This document shows, one piece after another, positions 38,038-47,197 of a stretch of 57,125 bases of DNA. The first letter of the stretch is position 1, and each line of letters begins with the position of its first letter. A program made the translations under genes and the position numbers. The notes under the pieces were generated by a model, which was not told the origin of the DNA, searched no databases, and saw nothing but the letters and a program-made list of their open reading frames with translations. Origin of the DNA: a virus; IMG/VR virus record IMGVR_UViG_3300027712_000036, positions 1-57,125 of that record; one strand, 5' to 3'.

Positions 38038-39201
38038 TTATGGAATCAAAGTAGATGTTGTTGAAGTTGAAGGCCATACTGTAGTGGTACTAGATGTAGT
38101 TGTTATACATATATTATCAGCAGATACAGTATCCAAAGCAGCTTCTAATATTGGTTGAACAGTAGCAGTTAATGCTTGAGGCACTGCAATGATCACCATA
38201 GAATCTTCCATGATATAATCACCCCACTGATAAGCTGATCTATCATAATTATTGAATTTAATATAGAATGTATCATATGTAACACCATCAGTTACCCAAG
38301 ACTCAAAGTTCTCATTGTAACCAACCATTCTATAAAGATGCTTCAAATATCCAGCTTGGTAGCTGTAATAGTTCTTCTCTAATTGTTGAATCTCAGTAGA
38401 TTGACCAGTTGCATAAGATGAACGCTGTGTGATAATTGGAGTTGCTACAAGGTTACAATTGTCAGCAACAATAAAGTCAGCTGTAGTTGCAGGACCAGAA
38501 TAAACGAATGTTCTAAAATACATTCTGTCATATTCGTAAGGAAATGCAGCAACATCACAAGGTTGACCATAAATAGTTAAAGGCTTACCAGAGATACGTA
38601 AGATTGCATTCTCATCATTACCAACTCTTTGGAATTGATAGAAATTGTTGAAGCTAATGTTATCAGGGTTGATACCAGGTGCTTGTTGTGTAAGCTTAAG
38701 AATGAAAGAATCAATCAAAGCAGGAACATCAACAGTAGTACAAGGATCTCCACCACAATCACAGCAAGGAGCTTGAACAGTTACTGAACGTGTGAAACCA
38801 TTGAAATACAATGTATCGATGTAAGATGAATGTGCACGAAGTGTAAGAGTTACAACTTCACCACATTTAGCTGTCCAACCAGATACATCTGTTACTTGGT
38901 TTGCAGGAGTAGAACAACCTACTACAGCATACCATTCTGTTACATTGTTTCTAGCATTACCACCTGAACTTAAAGCACCAGCAATCTTATCAGAACGCTT
39001 AGAACCTTGAAGATAAGTGTTAACTCTACCTTGAGCAACATAGAAATAAGGAGAAGTACCAATTGTACCTGCTGTAGCAAATGTGTAATCATTTAAGAAA
39101 AACCCCACTTGACCAGGAAGTAAATCTTGCGTAGAACCAGAACTAGCAATTGCACTGCCACTGGGAACTACGAAGAGCGTAGTTAATGAAAAATCAGCCA
39201 T
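38038..39201 (-). CDS. Capsid-associated conserved structural protein (387 aa)
   Basis: This is a beta-rich protein starting MADFSLTTLFVVPSGSAIAS with LPGQVGFF and YFYVAQGR segments, recognisable as an abundant virion protein encoded two genes after the major capsid protein in crAss-like phages; an auxiliary capsid or head-completion role fits. A CCDCGGDPC cluster (residues about 145-155) may bind metal. The last 23 residues are Thr/Ser-rich (ITTTSSTTTVWPSTSTTSTL), resembling the fibre linkers but ending without a further domain. It has its own terminator, so expression may be high. Moderate confidence for the precise role. Confidence 0.6.
   Translation of the reverse strand: MADFSLTTLFVVPSGSAIASSGSTQDLLPGQVGFFLNDYTFATAGTIGTSPYFYVAQGRVNTYLQGSKRSDKIAGALSSGGNARNNVTEWYAVVGCSTPANQVTDVSGWTAKCGEVVTLTLRAHSSYIDTLYFNGFTRSVTVQAPCCDCGGDPCTTVDVPALIDSFILKLTQQAPGINPDNISFNNFYQFQRVGNDENAILRISGKPLTIYGQPCDVAAFPYEYDRMYFRTFVYSGPATTADFIVADNCNLVATPIITQRSSYATGQSTEIQQLEKNYYSYQAGYLKHLYRMVGYNENFESWVTDGVTYDTFYIKFNNYDRSAYQWGDYIMEDSMVIIAVPQALTATVQPILEAALDTVSADNICITTTSSTTTVWPSTSTTSTLIP
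38041..38109 (-). repeat. Thr/Ser-codon tail of the 387-aa structural protein
   Basis: Short stretch of Thr/Ser codons in the same 6-base style as the fibre linkers, here at the extreme C-terminus with no domain after it. Confidence 0.7.
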
Positions 39202-39228
39202 TTTATTTATATTTAATTGTTAAAAAAA

Positions 39229-39960
39229 TTATTCGTTTGTTTGTATTCTGTATGTAGCACTTTGAACAGCAGATTGATTTTCTGTGTACATTGCTAAGTT
39301 TTGAACTGTAAGATCTAAGAGTTCATCTTCCAAATAGGTTTCAAGTTCACAATCTTGATCAAATGATGGAAGACCATCTAACATTATATATCCATCTTTA
39401 TTTATGTATTGAGGATATCTCATGTAGCTTATGTATATTTTAGTTGGTATAAATTCACCATCTGTAAATATAGATATTTCATCAGAGGACAGAAAGTTGA
39501 ATGTTTCTTGATATTCAAAAGATGGTCTGTAGTGAACATTGTTTAAACAAAACTGAAGATCACCATGTTTAGCCAATTCTCTATTTATCCAAATTTTTCT
39601 ATCTTTACATCTTCCTTTATCAGCTAATACATAACTATCAATATAGAACATGTATTTTGGTGTAAGAAGGTGTATGTTAGCAGCCCATTGGTTCAATTCA
39701 GCGTTCTTTACAAAAAGATCTAAAGGTTGCTTATTGTATGTTACAACAAGGCTCTGTAGGTCCTCATAACGCTTCTTGAAAGCATCAAGTCCTAATCCAG
39801 AATTTGTACTTTGACCATCAACTTTTTGTTTTATCAACTTAATCTGAGCTTCATTCAAAGCTAAGATTTTATCTTCCAGTTGAATTTGTTGATGCTCATT
39901 AGTTGATAGTTTATTTAGTTTTTGATCTATTTTATATAATAAACTATCTACTGGTATCAT
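39229..39960 (-). CDS. Conserved crAss head/connector protein (243 aa)
   Basis: The N-terminus is helical (MIPVDSLLYKIDQKLNKLST); the middle has RCKDRKIWINRELAKHGDL. The C-terminal half has IYISYMRYPQYINKDGYI and DCELETYLEDELLDLTVQNL, a pattern of a head-tail connector or ring protein conserved downstream of the capsid gene in crAss-like phages. It overlaps the upstream gene by four bases (ATGA). No enzyme motif. Position between capsid and tail genes supports a connector role; the specific ring is unassigned. Confidence 0.65.
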   Translation of the reverse strand: MIPVDSLLYKIDQKLNKLSTNEHQQIQLEDKILALNEAQIKLIKQKVDGQSTNSGLGLDAFKKRYEDLQSLVVTYNKQPLDLFVKNAELNQWAANIHLLTPKYMFYIDSYVLADKGRCKDRKIWINRELAKHGDLQFCLNNVHYRPSFEYQETFNFLSSDEISIFTDGEFIPTKIYISYMRYPQYINKDGYIMLDGLPSFDQDCELETYLEDELLDLTVQNLAMYTENQSAVQSATYRIQTNE

Positions 39961-40925
39961 ACAGACGCTAATTTCTTAGTTTTCAATTTTTGTTCAAGTG
40001 TGATTAGTTCATCCTGATTATCATCATCAGCTAAGAACTTAATCAAATCATCTTCATCTTTAGCTATTTCAAATTCACCTTCATAGACTTTACCTGTTGG
40101 TTTAATTCTATAAACTGAATGTGCTACAGCTTGTTTTACAAGATCTTTTATATGGAGCAGATTTTCCTTCATATCAGCAAATCTATTGAACACCTCTACA
40201 GGGTTAAGTCCTTGAAATTTACCATTTTTGAATTCTGTTTGTTTCAGCATATTATCCACTTGGTTGTAAACAACTTCTTCTTTAGTGTCTTCTGTTACAG
40301 GAAGTCCTAATAGTCTTGCAACTTTTCTCTTCTTCTCAGGAGTCATAGAATCAAACTTAACAATAGCTTTATTAATAAGTTGTTTCTTTTTAAAGATCAC
40401 TGCATTCTCAATCTCATCATCAGCTACATAAAATTGTGTATCTGCTGGAAACTCACCTCTTTCCCATGCCTGATAAGAAGAAGCAATTGTTGGATGCACA
40501 CGCAACCAAGAGAATGCTAATTCCTGAAAAGGAATAGTGAGATCAAAGTAATTGTCACCATCTAACAATTTAACTGGTTGTACATGCATTGAATCTTCTG
40601 TAGAAGTTGACAATCCATAATTCCAGAACTGAGAACGAGGTCCAAGATCAACATCTCCTAAAGCAATTTCTAACTTTTTTCTAAGTGCTGTTACACGCTC
40701 AGTTTCTAGTTCTCTTTCTAACTGATCTCCAATCCTGCGAATGTATGCAGCATTAGGATCTAGTCCTGTTCTATACTGACCATCAAGTTCCTTATAAGGA
40801 TACTTAAAAACTCCTGTACCAGGAATTCTAGTTAAGCCTTTCTGTGAAAGACCACCTTGCATTGTTTGCAACTGAGAGTTGTTGTACTCCTTTTTTAGTG
40901 TGGAGATTTTACCTGTTCTGCCCAT
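39957..40925 (-). CDS. Conserved crAss virion-assembly protein (322 aa)
   Basis: The start (MGRTGKISTLKKEYNNSQLQ, then MQGGLSQKGLTRIPGTGVFK) and an ELDGQYRTGLDPNAAYI segment are signatures of a conserved gene directly after the major capsid gene in crAss-like phages. It is charged, with heptad-like helices (residues about 65-85, 205-290) and an acidic end (DEDDLIKFLADDDNQDELI). This could be a head-completion protein or a second scaffold-like factor. It is separated from the capsid gene by a 179-base structured gap, so its level may be set apart from that of the capsid protein. Confidence 0.65.
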   Translation of the reverse strand: MGRTGKISTLKKEYNNSQLQTMQGGLSQKGLTRIPGTGVFKYPYKELDGQYRTGLDPNAAYIRRIGDQLERELETERVTALRKKLEIALGDVDLGPRSQFWNYGLSTSTEDSMHVQPVKLLDGDNYFDLTIPFQELAFSWLRVHPTIASSYQAWERGEFPADTQFYVADDEIENAVIFKKKQLINKAIVKFDSMTPEKKRKVARLLGLPVTEDTKEEVVYNQVDNMLKQTEFKNGKFQGLNPVEVFNRFADMKENLLHIKDLVKQAVAHSVYRIKPTGKVYEGEFEIAKDEDDLIKFLADDDNQDELITLEQKLKTKKLASV

Positions 40926-40953
40926 AATGTAGTTATTTATTTGGTTTTATTAG

Positions 40954-41008
40954 CAGAGTGGATCCATTGAAGGAAATGCGATTAACATTTAGTCAATCCA
41001 TCACTCTG
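40954..41008 (-). other. Long structured hairpin in the capsid gene 3' gap
   Basis: Three nested perfect stems: CAGAGTG/CACTCTG (40954-40960 with 41002-41008), ATTGA/TCAAT (40966-40970 with 40993-40997), AAATG/CATTT (40974-40978 with 40986-40990). No T-run follows, so it looks like an RNA stability or processing element and not a second terminator. Confidence 0.6.
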
Positions 41009-41015
41009 TATATTT

Positions 41016-41057
41016 AAGAAGAGCTCCTTAGGGTAGGATTATAAAGGAGCTCTTCTT
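41016..41057 (-). terminator. 14-bp perfect hairpin after the major capsid gene
   Basis: AAGAAGAGCTCCTT (41016-41029) pairs perfectly with AAGGAGCTCTTCTT (41044-41057) around a 14-base loop. On the minus strand only TTAAATAT follows, so termination may be partial. It could cap the abundant capsid mRNA against 3' exonucleases. Confidence 0.6.
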
Positions 41058-41104
41058 GGTAGGGTTAACTCGAAGCAGTTCTTATGGTATGCTTTTGAGT
41101 ATTA

Positions 41105-42664
41105 TTAGAATTGTGGAATCTCTTCGATTAACACAGTACGTGATAAATCCTCAATGAATACATCACAACGGTCTTTCATCCAGATTTCATAACCAGGGAA
41201 TTTGTTTGCAGAACTCATACCTTGAGACTTAGCAAAACCTAAGTGGTGACGAGTACCATCAATATATCCCCAAGTCATAGAAGGAGCACCTTTCATTCTT
41301 ACTTCTCTGATGTTATTAGTCATAGAACCATCACTCATAGGACTAACATCAAATACCATAAATACTGGAGTGCTTTTCTTGTTTTGACCAAACTCCAAGT
41401 TTGATTGTGGCAAATCAAGTTCTTTCAAGTGAATAAGTTCAACACGACCTGTTTCACGAGTAACCATTGCATCAAATGCAAAGTTATAAGTGATGTGTTG
41501 ACCTTCTCCTTGCATGTAACGATTTCCAGAATCAGCCATGAAAGTCAAACCTGAATTAAGAGCATCGTTCTTCAAAGCTTGTTGAAATACATCAAACCCA
41601 GCTTCATTTGTATACATCTTAACTTTACGATCTTTAACATCCACACGTCTGTAGAACAAATCTCCAAACACTGAACGAATCAAATTAGCAGTGAACTCAC
41701 CACGATTATATTGTACTAAGTTACCATTGTTACGCATTCTGTGATAAACACCAGCAGATGTACGCTTCAATTCTTGCTTAGAACCATTTGTTTTAACAGT
41801 ACCTGGCTTAGACCAAATCATACGCTTAACTTTTAATTCAAGCATACTTTTACGCATCCAGAACTCAATGAATGGTTCCCATTTAACATCATTACGAGTT
41901 AAAGGAAGTTGATTTCTACGTTGAGGAGCATACACTAAGATATCAAGAGGTTTGCCAGAAGCATCAACCATCATTTTATCATCAGCCCACTCAGTGATTT
42001 TGTGCTCATAACCATATGCAGAACCTAAAGATTCAAACATTGTAATTTGCTCACCCAAACGAGGAAGACCTAATAAGTCTTGATCGAATTCACCAATAGC
42101 AGCATCAACTAATTCTAATTCAATACCTGTTTGTAAGAAAGTAGAACTTACGAAATCTACAGTTGGATTATCAGTCACCAAAGTGAAACTATATAAATAT
42201 CCCATGTTCCAAGGAACTGGATCTTTAATTACATAGAAACGAGGACCATACTGACGAGAACCTACAGAAACAATTGCATTTTTAGAAAACTCATTAGTAT
42301 CAAGAACAAGAGAAAACTCTTGACCATCAATACCTGGTTTTCCTAAAGCGTTATTTAATGTGCTATCAGGAATGTCAATGATCTTAGGGAATTTGTAAGG
42401 AACAGCTACTTGCCATTTCCAAGCATCACTATTATTATCAATATAATAAGGAGTGCTTTTATTAATCATGTCTAAGAAGTCATTGCTATACAATGAACTT
42501 TGAGTGTAAAGACTGATGATTTTTTTATCATAGTCAGCAGGTTCTGTACTGTGGAAGCTTTCTAAGTGATTAGAGTCTGTAAGTTTACCTACAGCACGCT
42601 TATCCATAGAAGCGACCCTTGCATACGTAAAACCAGTTAAGCCTGGGATTGTTTGAATTGCCAT
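41105..42664 (-). CDS. Major capsid protein, crAss-type HK97 fold (519 aa)
   Basis: MAIQTIPGLTGFTYARVASM, SLYTQSSLYSNDFLDMI and the C-terminal WGYIDGTRHHLGF with YEIWMKDRCDVFIEDLSRTV follow the crAss major capsid protein throughout; length is in the family range (about 490-520). It comes after scaffold and portal in the usual order and is followed by very stable hairpins, in keeping with high expression. No proteolysis site can be read with confidence. High confidence. Confidence 0.93.
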   Translation of the reverse strand: MAIQTIPGLTGFTYARVASMDKRAVGKLTDSNHLESFHSTEPADYDKKIISLYTQSSLYSNDFLDMINKSTPYYIDNNSDAWKWQVAVPYKFPKIIDIPDSTLNNALGKPGIDGQEFSLVLDTNEFSKNAIVSVGSRQYGPRFYVIKDPVPWNMGYLYSFTLVTDNPTVDFVSSTFLQTGIELELVDAAIGEFDQDLLGLPRLGEQITMFESLGSAYGYEHKITEWADDKMMVDASGKPLDILVYAPQRRNQLPLTRNDVKWEPFIEFWMRKSMLELKVKRMIWSKPGTVKTNGSKQELKRTSAGVYHRMRNNGNLVQYNRGEFTANLIRSVFGDLFYRRVDVKDRKVKMYTNEAGFDVFQQALKNDALNSGLTFMADSGNRYMQGEGQHITYNFAFDAMVTRETGRVELIHLKELDLPQSNLEFGQNKKSTPVFMVFDVSPMSDGSMTNNIREVRMKGAPSMTWGYIDGTRHHLGFAKSQGMSSANKFPGYEIWMKDRCDVFIEDLSRTVLIEEIPQF

Positions 42665-42694
42665 TTTAGTTATTTTTAATTATTGTTTAATTGT

Positions 42695-43963
42695 TTATAA
42701 AAACCATGAACTAGAATTCTTTGCAGCTGATGTTGAAGATTTGTTTCCACTTTTAGTCACCTGTCTTGCCACTTCACCAAAAAGCTCATTAGATTTTTTA
42801 CTAATTCCACTTTTTTGTATTGTAGAAAGCGTTGGATCTTTTTCTATAATCTTTAATAGAAGTGCCACTTTAACCTTCATCTCATGATTTTCTGGTCTCT
42901 TCAACTCTAAGATAGTTTTATCAAAATCTGTAAGTGTTTCTCCAGATGCTGTTTTATACTTATCTACCAATAGAAAATCTTGTATCTCACTTGCTAATTT
43001 AGGATTAATGGGAATACCATCAAACTCTTTTGTCTTTAACTTTTCTTGAAGAACAGCTTGGACATTATTTATATACTGACCTTTAATTGATTGTTTCTGT
43101 TGAAGCTCTCTTTCTGCTTGTTGCTCCATTTGTTGTAGCTTAGCAGCTTCTTTCTTCACTAATACTTTATGATGTTTAGCAGCCACTGTTTCAAGATCAC
43201 CGTAGTTCTTTAATCTTTCCACTTCTGTTGTTATATCTTCAGGATCAAACCCTTGTTCAGTTAATGCTTGTTTCAGCACTTGTATTTGATTATGTTCCTG
43301 AGTAAGATCTAATTCTGCAAAACTTGATACATTATTATATGCACTGAAATATTCTTTAGGATCTACACCTTTTACAAATATGGCTTCAAATGCTTGTTGA
43401 TAATCTTCTCCAAATTGTCCAATGAAGTTATTAACCACTTCAATAGCTCCCTTCTTTTTCTCAGCTTGGAATCTTTCAAGGAATTCCTCAGGAGTGGAGA
43501 TTGTTACATCTTCTTCATCTTCATCTTTAGAAAATACACCAAGTTTAAATAGATCATTAGAAAGAGCAGTGAATCTACTAACTTCTTCAGGTTCTTCAGT
43601 TTCATCAGCATCTTCAGTTTTTGAAGGTGCTTTTGCCTGAGGAACTATTTCTTCTTCCTCTTCCTCTTCATCAGCTCCTAATAAGAAATCTGATAGAGAT
43701 TTTTTAGAATCATCATCTTCACTTTTTTTATCTGTTGAATCATCTATAGTTTCACCTACAGATTTAACAGCTTTCTTTTTTTCAGTTTTAGAAACAGGAG
43801 GAGCAGCATCTTCTGCTGTCATCTCTTTAATATCATCAGGACTAGTTGTAGAAGTTTCAGGAGCCATTAAATCATTTAAAAGCTCTGCATTTCCAAGTCC
43901 CATTTCCATTGTATTCTCAATACTGAAGTTACCAAATGATTGGTTCTCTAAATTTTCAGCCAT
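42695..43963 (-). CDS. Capsid scaffold-like acidic protein (422 aa)
   Basis: The N-terminal 150 residues are very acidic and low in complexity, with runs of Glu/Asp (EEEEEEIVPQAKA; KDEDEEDVTIST). The C-terminal part (about 265-300) is a Gln/Glu-rich coiled coil (LQQMEQQAERELQQKQS). The end is basic and Ser-rich. Composition and position between portal and capsid genes are those of a scaffolding protein. A promoter is located 30 bases upstream, so scaffold and capsid form a sub-unit of the operon. Assigned by context and composition, not by a unique motif. Confidence 0.7.
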   Translation of the reverse strand: MAENLENQSFGNFSIENTMEMGLGNAELLNDLMAPETSTTSPDDIKEMTAEDAAPPVSKTEKKKAVKSVGETIDDSTDKKSEDDDSKKSLSDFLLGADEEEEEEEIVPQAKAPSKTEDADETEEPEEVSRFTALSNDLFKLGVFSKDEDEEDVTISTPEEFLERFQAEKKKGAIEVVNNFIGQFGEDYQQAFEAIFVKGVDPKEYFSAYNNVSSFAELDLTQEHNQIQVLKQALTEQGFDPEDITTEVERLKNYGDLETVAAKHHKVLVKKEAAKLQQMEQQAERELQQKQSIKGQYINNVQAVLQEKLKTKEFDGIPINPKLASEIQDFLLVDKYKTASGETLTDFDKTILELKRPENHEMKVKVALLLKIIEKDPTLSTIQKSGISKKSNELFGEVARQVTKSGNKSSTSAAKNSSSWFL

Positions 43964-43992
43964 ATGTAGTTGTATTTATTTGGTTTGTATTG

Positions 43993-44023
43993 TAAATGTA
44001 TATTAAAGGTTGTTAATAGCAAA
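43993..44023 (-). promoter_or_regulatory. Bacteroidota-type promoter before scaffold and capsid genes
   Basis: Minus strand: TTTG (44023-44020), 19 bases, TACATTTA (44000-43993), 30 bases before the scaffold ATG. It lies in a 118-base gap that contains no gene. It would give an extra boost to scaffold and capsid mRNA. Confidence 0.55.
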
Positions 44024-44081
44024 GAGATGTAATGATATATAAATCAATATTTTGCATAATATAGCATTAATATTTTTTACT

Positions 44082-44612
44082 CTAATCAGCTTTGTTTGTA
44101 ATTACGTCATTTATTAGCCTGAAACTCCTTATTGGAGCCACATCTGTTAATGTAACCTGCTGAATTTCAACTCCCCATTTCTTTGCTTCCACCCTTGCTT
44201 TCTTTGTAAGAATTACATCAAGTTCAGGATCTATGCATTTTTCTGCAGGAATTGATATCACAATATTTTTTATTATACTCATAGTCATATCTGATAGAGC
44301 ATCTTTAGCATCATACACTTCTAGAAGAAATGTTTTGACATCAGAGATTTTATATTTAATCACACCCTTCACTACAAAGTTCTGTTTATCAAGGGTATAT
44401 AAAGATTGAGCAGGTAGACTGATTGTTGTTACAACAACATGCTGTCTTAGTATTTCATCAGCAAAGGGAATCTTAAAATGTATTCCTGGATGTAAAACCT
44501 TTCTAAACTTACCAAAACTAAGCCTTACACCTTCTTCATAAGAAGGAATAATTACCACTGGAAGAAGTTGTTCTATCCATTGTACAACTAAGTCTACAAG
44601 TTTATCAAACAT
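44082..44612 (-). CDS. SPFH/band-7 (stomatin-prohibitin) domain protein (176 aa)
   Basis: The SPFH pattern is clear: YEEGVRLSFGKF at 25-36, LHPGIHFKIPFAD at 40-52, TLDKQNFVVKGVIKYKI at 73-89, and the closing ARVEAKKWGVEIQQVTLTDV at 139-158. The first 22 residues (FDKLVDLVVQWIEQLLPVVI) form one amphipathic to hydrophobic helix that could sit on a membrane. The long C-terminal coiled coil of cellular SPFH proteins is missing. SPFH proteins form membrane-linked ring or cage oligomers in bacteria. It lies between portal and scaffold and overlaps the portal stop by one base (TAATG), so it is made with the head proteins. Family assignment is strong; the role in a phage is open. Confidence 0.85.
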   Translation of the reverse strand: MFDKLVDLVVQWIEQLLPVVIIPSYEEGVRLSFGKFRKVLHPGIHFKIPFADEILRQHVVVTTISLPAQSLYTLDKQNFVVKGVIKYKISDVKTFLLEVYDAKDALSDMTMSIIKNIVISIPAEKCIDPELDVILTKKARVEAKKWGVEIQQVTLTDVAPIRSFRLINDVITNKAD

Positions 44613-47197
44613 TATTTAGATTTTTTGTTTCTACCTTTTGCATTCTCTTTAGCTACAGCAAGATCATTAGCTTGATTTTCTCTAGCCACCTGAAGCTTTT
44701 CTCTTTCAATACTCATTTTATCAGAAGCTTGCTTGTTCTTAGAATTAATATCTGCAAGTTTCAATTCATAGTCTTTACTAGCTTTCACTTGCTCATGAGT
44801 TAACTTACTCATTTCCAATACATCAGGAACAGCATTTTGATTAACATCTTCACTTTCCACCTTACCATATCCTGTTGCAGCAATGATGGCAATCTCTTTC
44901 TTATTAATACGATCAAGTTCTCTTTGATAATCATCATGAGCAAGTTGTTGTTCATGTTGTTGTTGAGCTTGTTGTATTTGAGCTTGCTGTTGTTGTTGCT
45001 GAGCTTGTTGTTGTTGCTGCTGTAATTGCATTTGTTGATCTTGCATTTGCTCTTGTCTTTCCTTAAGTGTCTTAAACACCTTCTTCATTTGTCTTACACT
45101 CTTAGTACTGTAAAGTTCAATGATGTCATATAATGAACCACCATTCTGAATAACAGCCTGAGATAATTGTCTAATTTCTTGGAACATTTGTTGATCTTCT
45201 GGTCTATTTGTAGTGAACACTTTAAGATCTCTAAATCTAAGTTCAGAACCATTTATTTGTACAAATGCTGATTCTCCTTCAGACGTGATGTATGAAAGTG
45301 TGGATTGTGGTTTTTTAGCTTCTACATATAATGCTGCATCAATGATTGCTTGATATAGCTGACCCATTACATATTCATGTGCTACAAATAAAGGTTCTGT
45401 TTGAGAATAAGATTGTTGTATAGCTGTGTTAGTTCCTGTAGCTGATTCTGAAGCTGATACACTTCCCATTCTTTGTTTAGACATACCTACAAGTTCCCAG
45501 CACTCATTCTTCAATTGCATAGCAAGTTGATATCTAGATTGTATCTCTTGTGTTCTTGTAAGATCTATATCTCTAAACTGGTTGAATGAACTAGGACTCT
45601 TTAAGTTTTCTGGAGAATCATCAATAAACATAACCCCTCTATTACGTGCTTCCATTTCCCAAACATCTAATGCATCTTGAGCATCACCATCCTTAGGAAT
45701 AGGAATATGTCTTATAGATGTTAGATACACTTTACCCACCTCTTTTTCTAAGAGTTTATAAAGCTGGTTCATACATACATTATATAAAACTTGGAAAGGT
45801 TTCATTAAATCTACAAGAGATTTAGCCTCTGTATTCTTCACCTCATGTGTAAGTCCAAGGATTGGACAGTAGTTAAGTAGTTTGTATGGTTTAATGTGAT
45901 AGATGTCTGGACCAATCTTAATTCCTTGATACCACTCATTTATCCATCCCCATTCTAAAGAAATTTGTGTAGGAATAGTTCCACTCTTATATGTCTCATC
46001 AACAAGCATGGATTGTTCATTGTCCATTTCATCTGTATAGATGAGTTTTCCTATCTTCTTTTTAGAAATCCAATAAGCTCTAACCACTACATATTTATAA
46101 CCAAAGGAAGATACGTTTGATGTAAGTCCTAAGAAATCTTTAAGACCATCATTGTTTTCTTTCATCTCACTCTCAATAATCATTCTTGTCTGAAGGACTA
46201 ATGGATCATATGTATCATACATTACAGAATCTTGACCAGGAATAGCATCTGGATTTCCAAGATTGGATTCTCTAACATTGATCAATCCATAATCCTGGAG
46301 AGAAGATCTAAGATGATCTATCTCATCTTTTGTAATATCAGGAATGCTTTCAATGATTTCTGAAAGCTCCATCACCTGAACTATACCAGCTGCATAAGCT
46401 CCCTGAGCTCTACCAGTAGGATCAGAAATATACTTTCTATCAGGAGTGGTGAGGAACCATGTGTTCTTAGGATTAGCAACTTCAATGTTGAATCCAATTT
46501 TTGAATTATCTTCATATATATGATAGTATTCTCTTGCTGAAATTAATAAGTCTCTAAATGCATCTTCACTTTTTTCCTTTAGATTGAAGTCAGCTTTCTG
46601 ACATGTAAGAATATGATTGGCCCACTTCTCAGCTACAGATGTATAACTATCAAGTTGATCTTTCACATTTTCCATTGTCATCTGTTCCACCTGATCATCT
46701 TCTAATTCTTCTCCTTGCATTTTAGCTTTTTCTAATATCTTTTCTTTTGCCTGGTTCATTACAAACTCCTGGAGAATATTAGTCTTATATTCAAGCTCTT
46801 CAGCTTTAGAATCATCATCAAATGCCTTCACTCTAAATGTATCAGGTCTCTTGGAGATTTCTCCTACAAGTTCATTGATGGGAGTGGTGATGATGGAATA
46901 GTGTTTTACATATGCAGGAAGCTGAAGATCTGTAGTGAGCATATCTGTAAAACTCTTCACCTGTGGTTCCTGATAGAAGTCTTCCATACGTAGGATTCCT
47001 TTTACCAAGTCATAGTTTTTTACAAATGTATCTCTATTCTTTACATATTCAGCATAAGCTTTATTTGCAAAGTAGTCCATTGTATTTTTAATCCAACTTT
47101 CATCCTGCTTTTCTTTGTCAGTTTTAAACTGATCAGGGAATATATTTAAATACGCATAGCGTATAGTTGCATCTTTTGTATACCTTATAATTGCCAT
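44612..47197 (-). CDS. Portal protein (861 aa)
   Basis: A large protein directly after TerL, with the crAss portal pattern: MAIIRYTKDATIRYAYLNIF at the start, TPINELVGEISKRPDTFRVK, WGWINEWYQG, and VGMSKQRMGSVSASESATGT before the long C-terminal helices. Residues about 715-760 are a poly-Gln coiled coil, then a charged helix and a basic end (KGRNKKSK). Portals form the dodecameric DNA channel at one vertex and bind the terminase. Start and stop overlap both neighbours by one base, so stoichiometry is set by coupled translation. High confidence. Confidence 0.92.
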   Translation of the reverse strand: MAIIRYTKDATIRYAYLNIFPDQFKTDKEKQDESWIKNTMDYFANKAYAEYVKNRDTFVKNYDLVKGILRMEDFYQEPQVKSFTDMLTTDLQLPAYVKHYSIITTPINELVGEISKRPDTFRVKAFDDDSKAEELEYKTNILQEFVMNQAKEKILEKAKMQGEELEDDQVEQMTMENVKDQLDSYTSVAEKWANHILTCQKADFNLKEKSEDAFRDLLISAREYYHIYEDNSKIGFNIEVANPKNTWFLTTPDRKYISDPTGRAQGAYAAGIVQVMELSEIIESIPDITKDEIDHLRSSLQDYGLINVRESNLGNPDAIPGQDSVMYDTYDPLVLQTRMIIESEMKENNDGLKDFLGLTSNVSSFGYKYVVVRAYWISKKKIGKLIYTDEMDNEQSMLVDETYKSGTIPTQISLEWGWINEWYQGIKIGPDIYHIKPYKLLNYCPILGLTHEVKNTEAKSLVDLMKPFQVLYNVCMNQLYKLLEKEVGKVYLTSIRHIPIPKDGDAQDALDVWEMEARNRGVMFIDDSPENLKSPSSFNQFRDIDLTRTQEIQSRYQLAMQLKNECWELVGMSKQRMGSVSASESATGTNTAIQQSYSQTEPLFVAHEYVMGQLYQAIIDAALYVEAKKPQSTLSYITSEGESAFVQINGSELRFRDLKVFTTNRPEDQQMFQEIRQLSQAVIQNGGSLYDIIELYSTKSVRQMKKVFKTLKERQEQMQDQQMQLQQQQQQAQQQQQQAQIQQAQQQHEQQLAHDDYQRELDRINKKEIAIIAATGYGKVESEDVNQNAVPDVLEMSKLTHEQVKASKDYELKLADINSKNKQASDKMSIEREKLQVARENQANDLAVAKENAKGRNKKSK
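44943..45050 (-). repeat. Gln-codon low-complexity stretch in the portal gene
   Basis: Runs of CAA/CAG codons encode a poly-Gln segment with interspersed Ala, Met, Ile and His near portal residues 715-755. It is a coding trinucleotide-type repeat, prone to length change. Confidence 0.7.
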
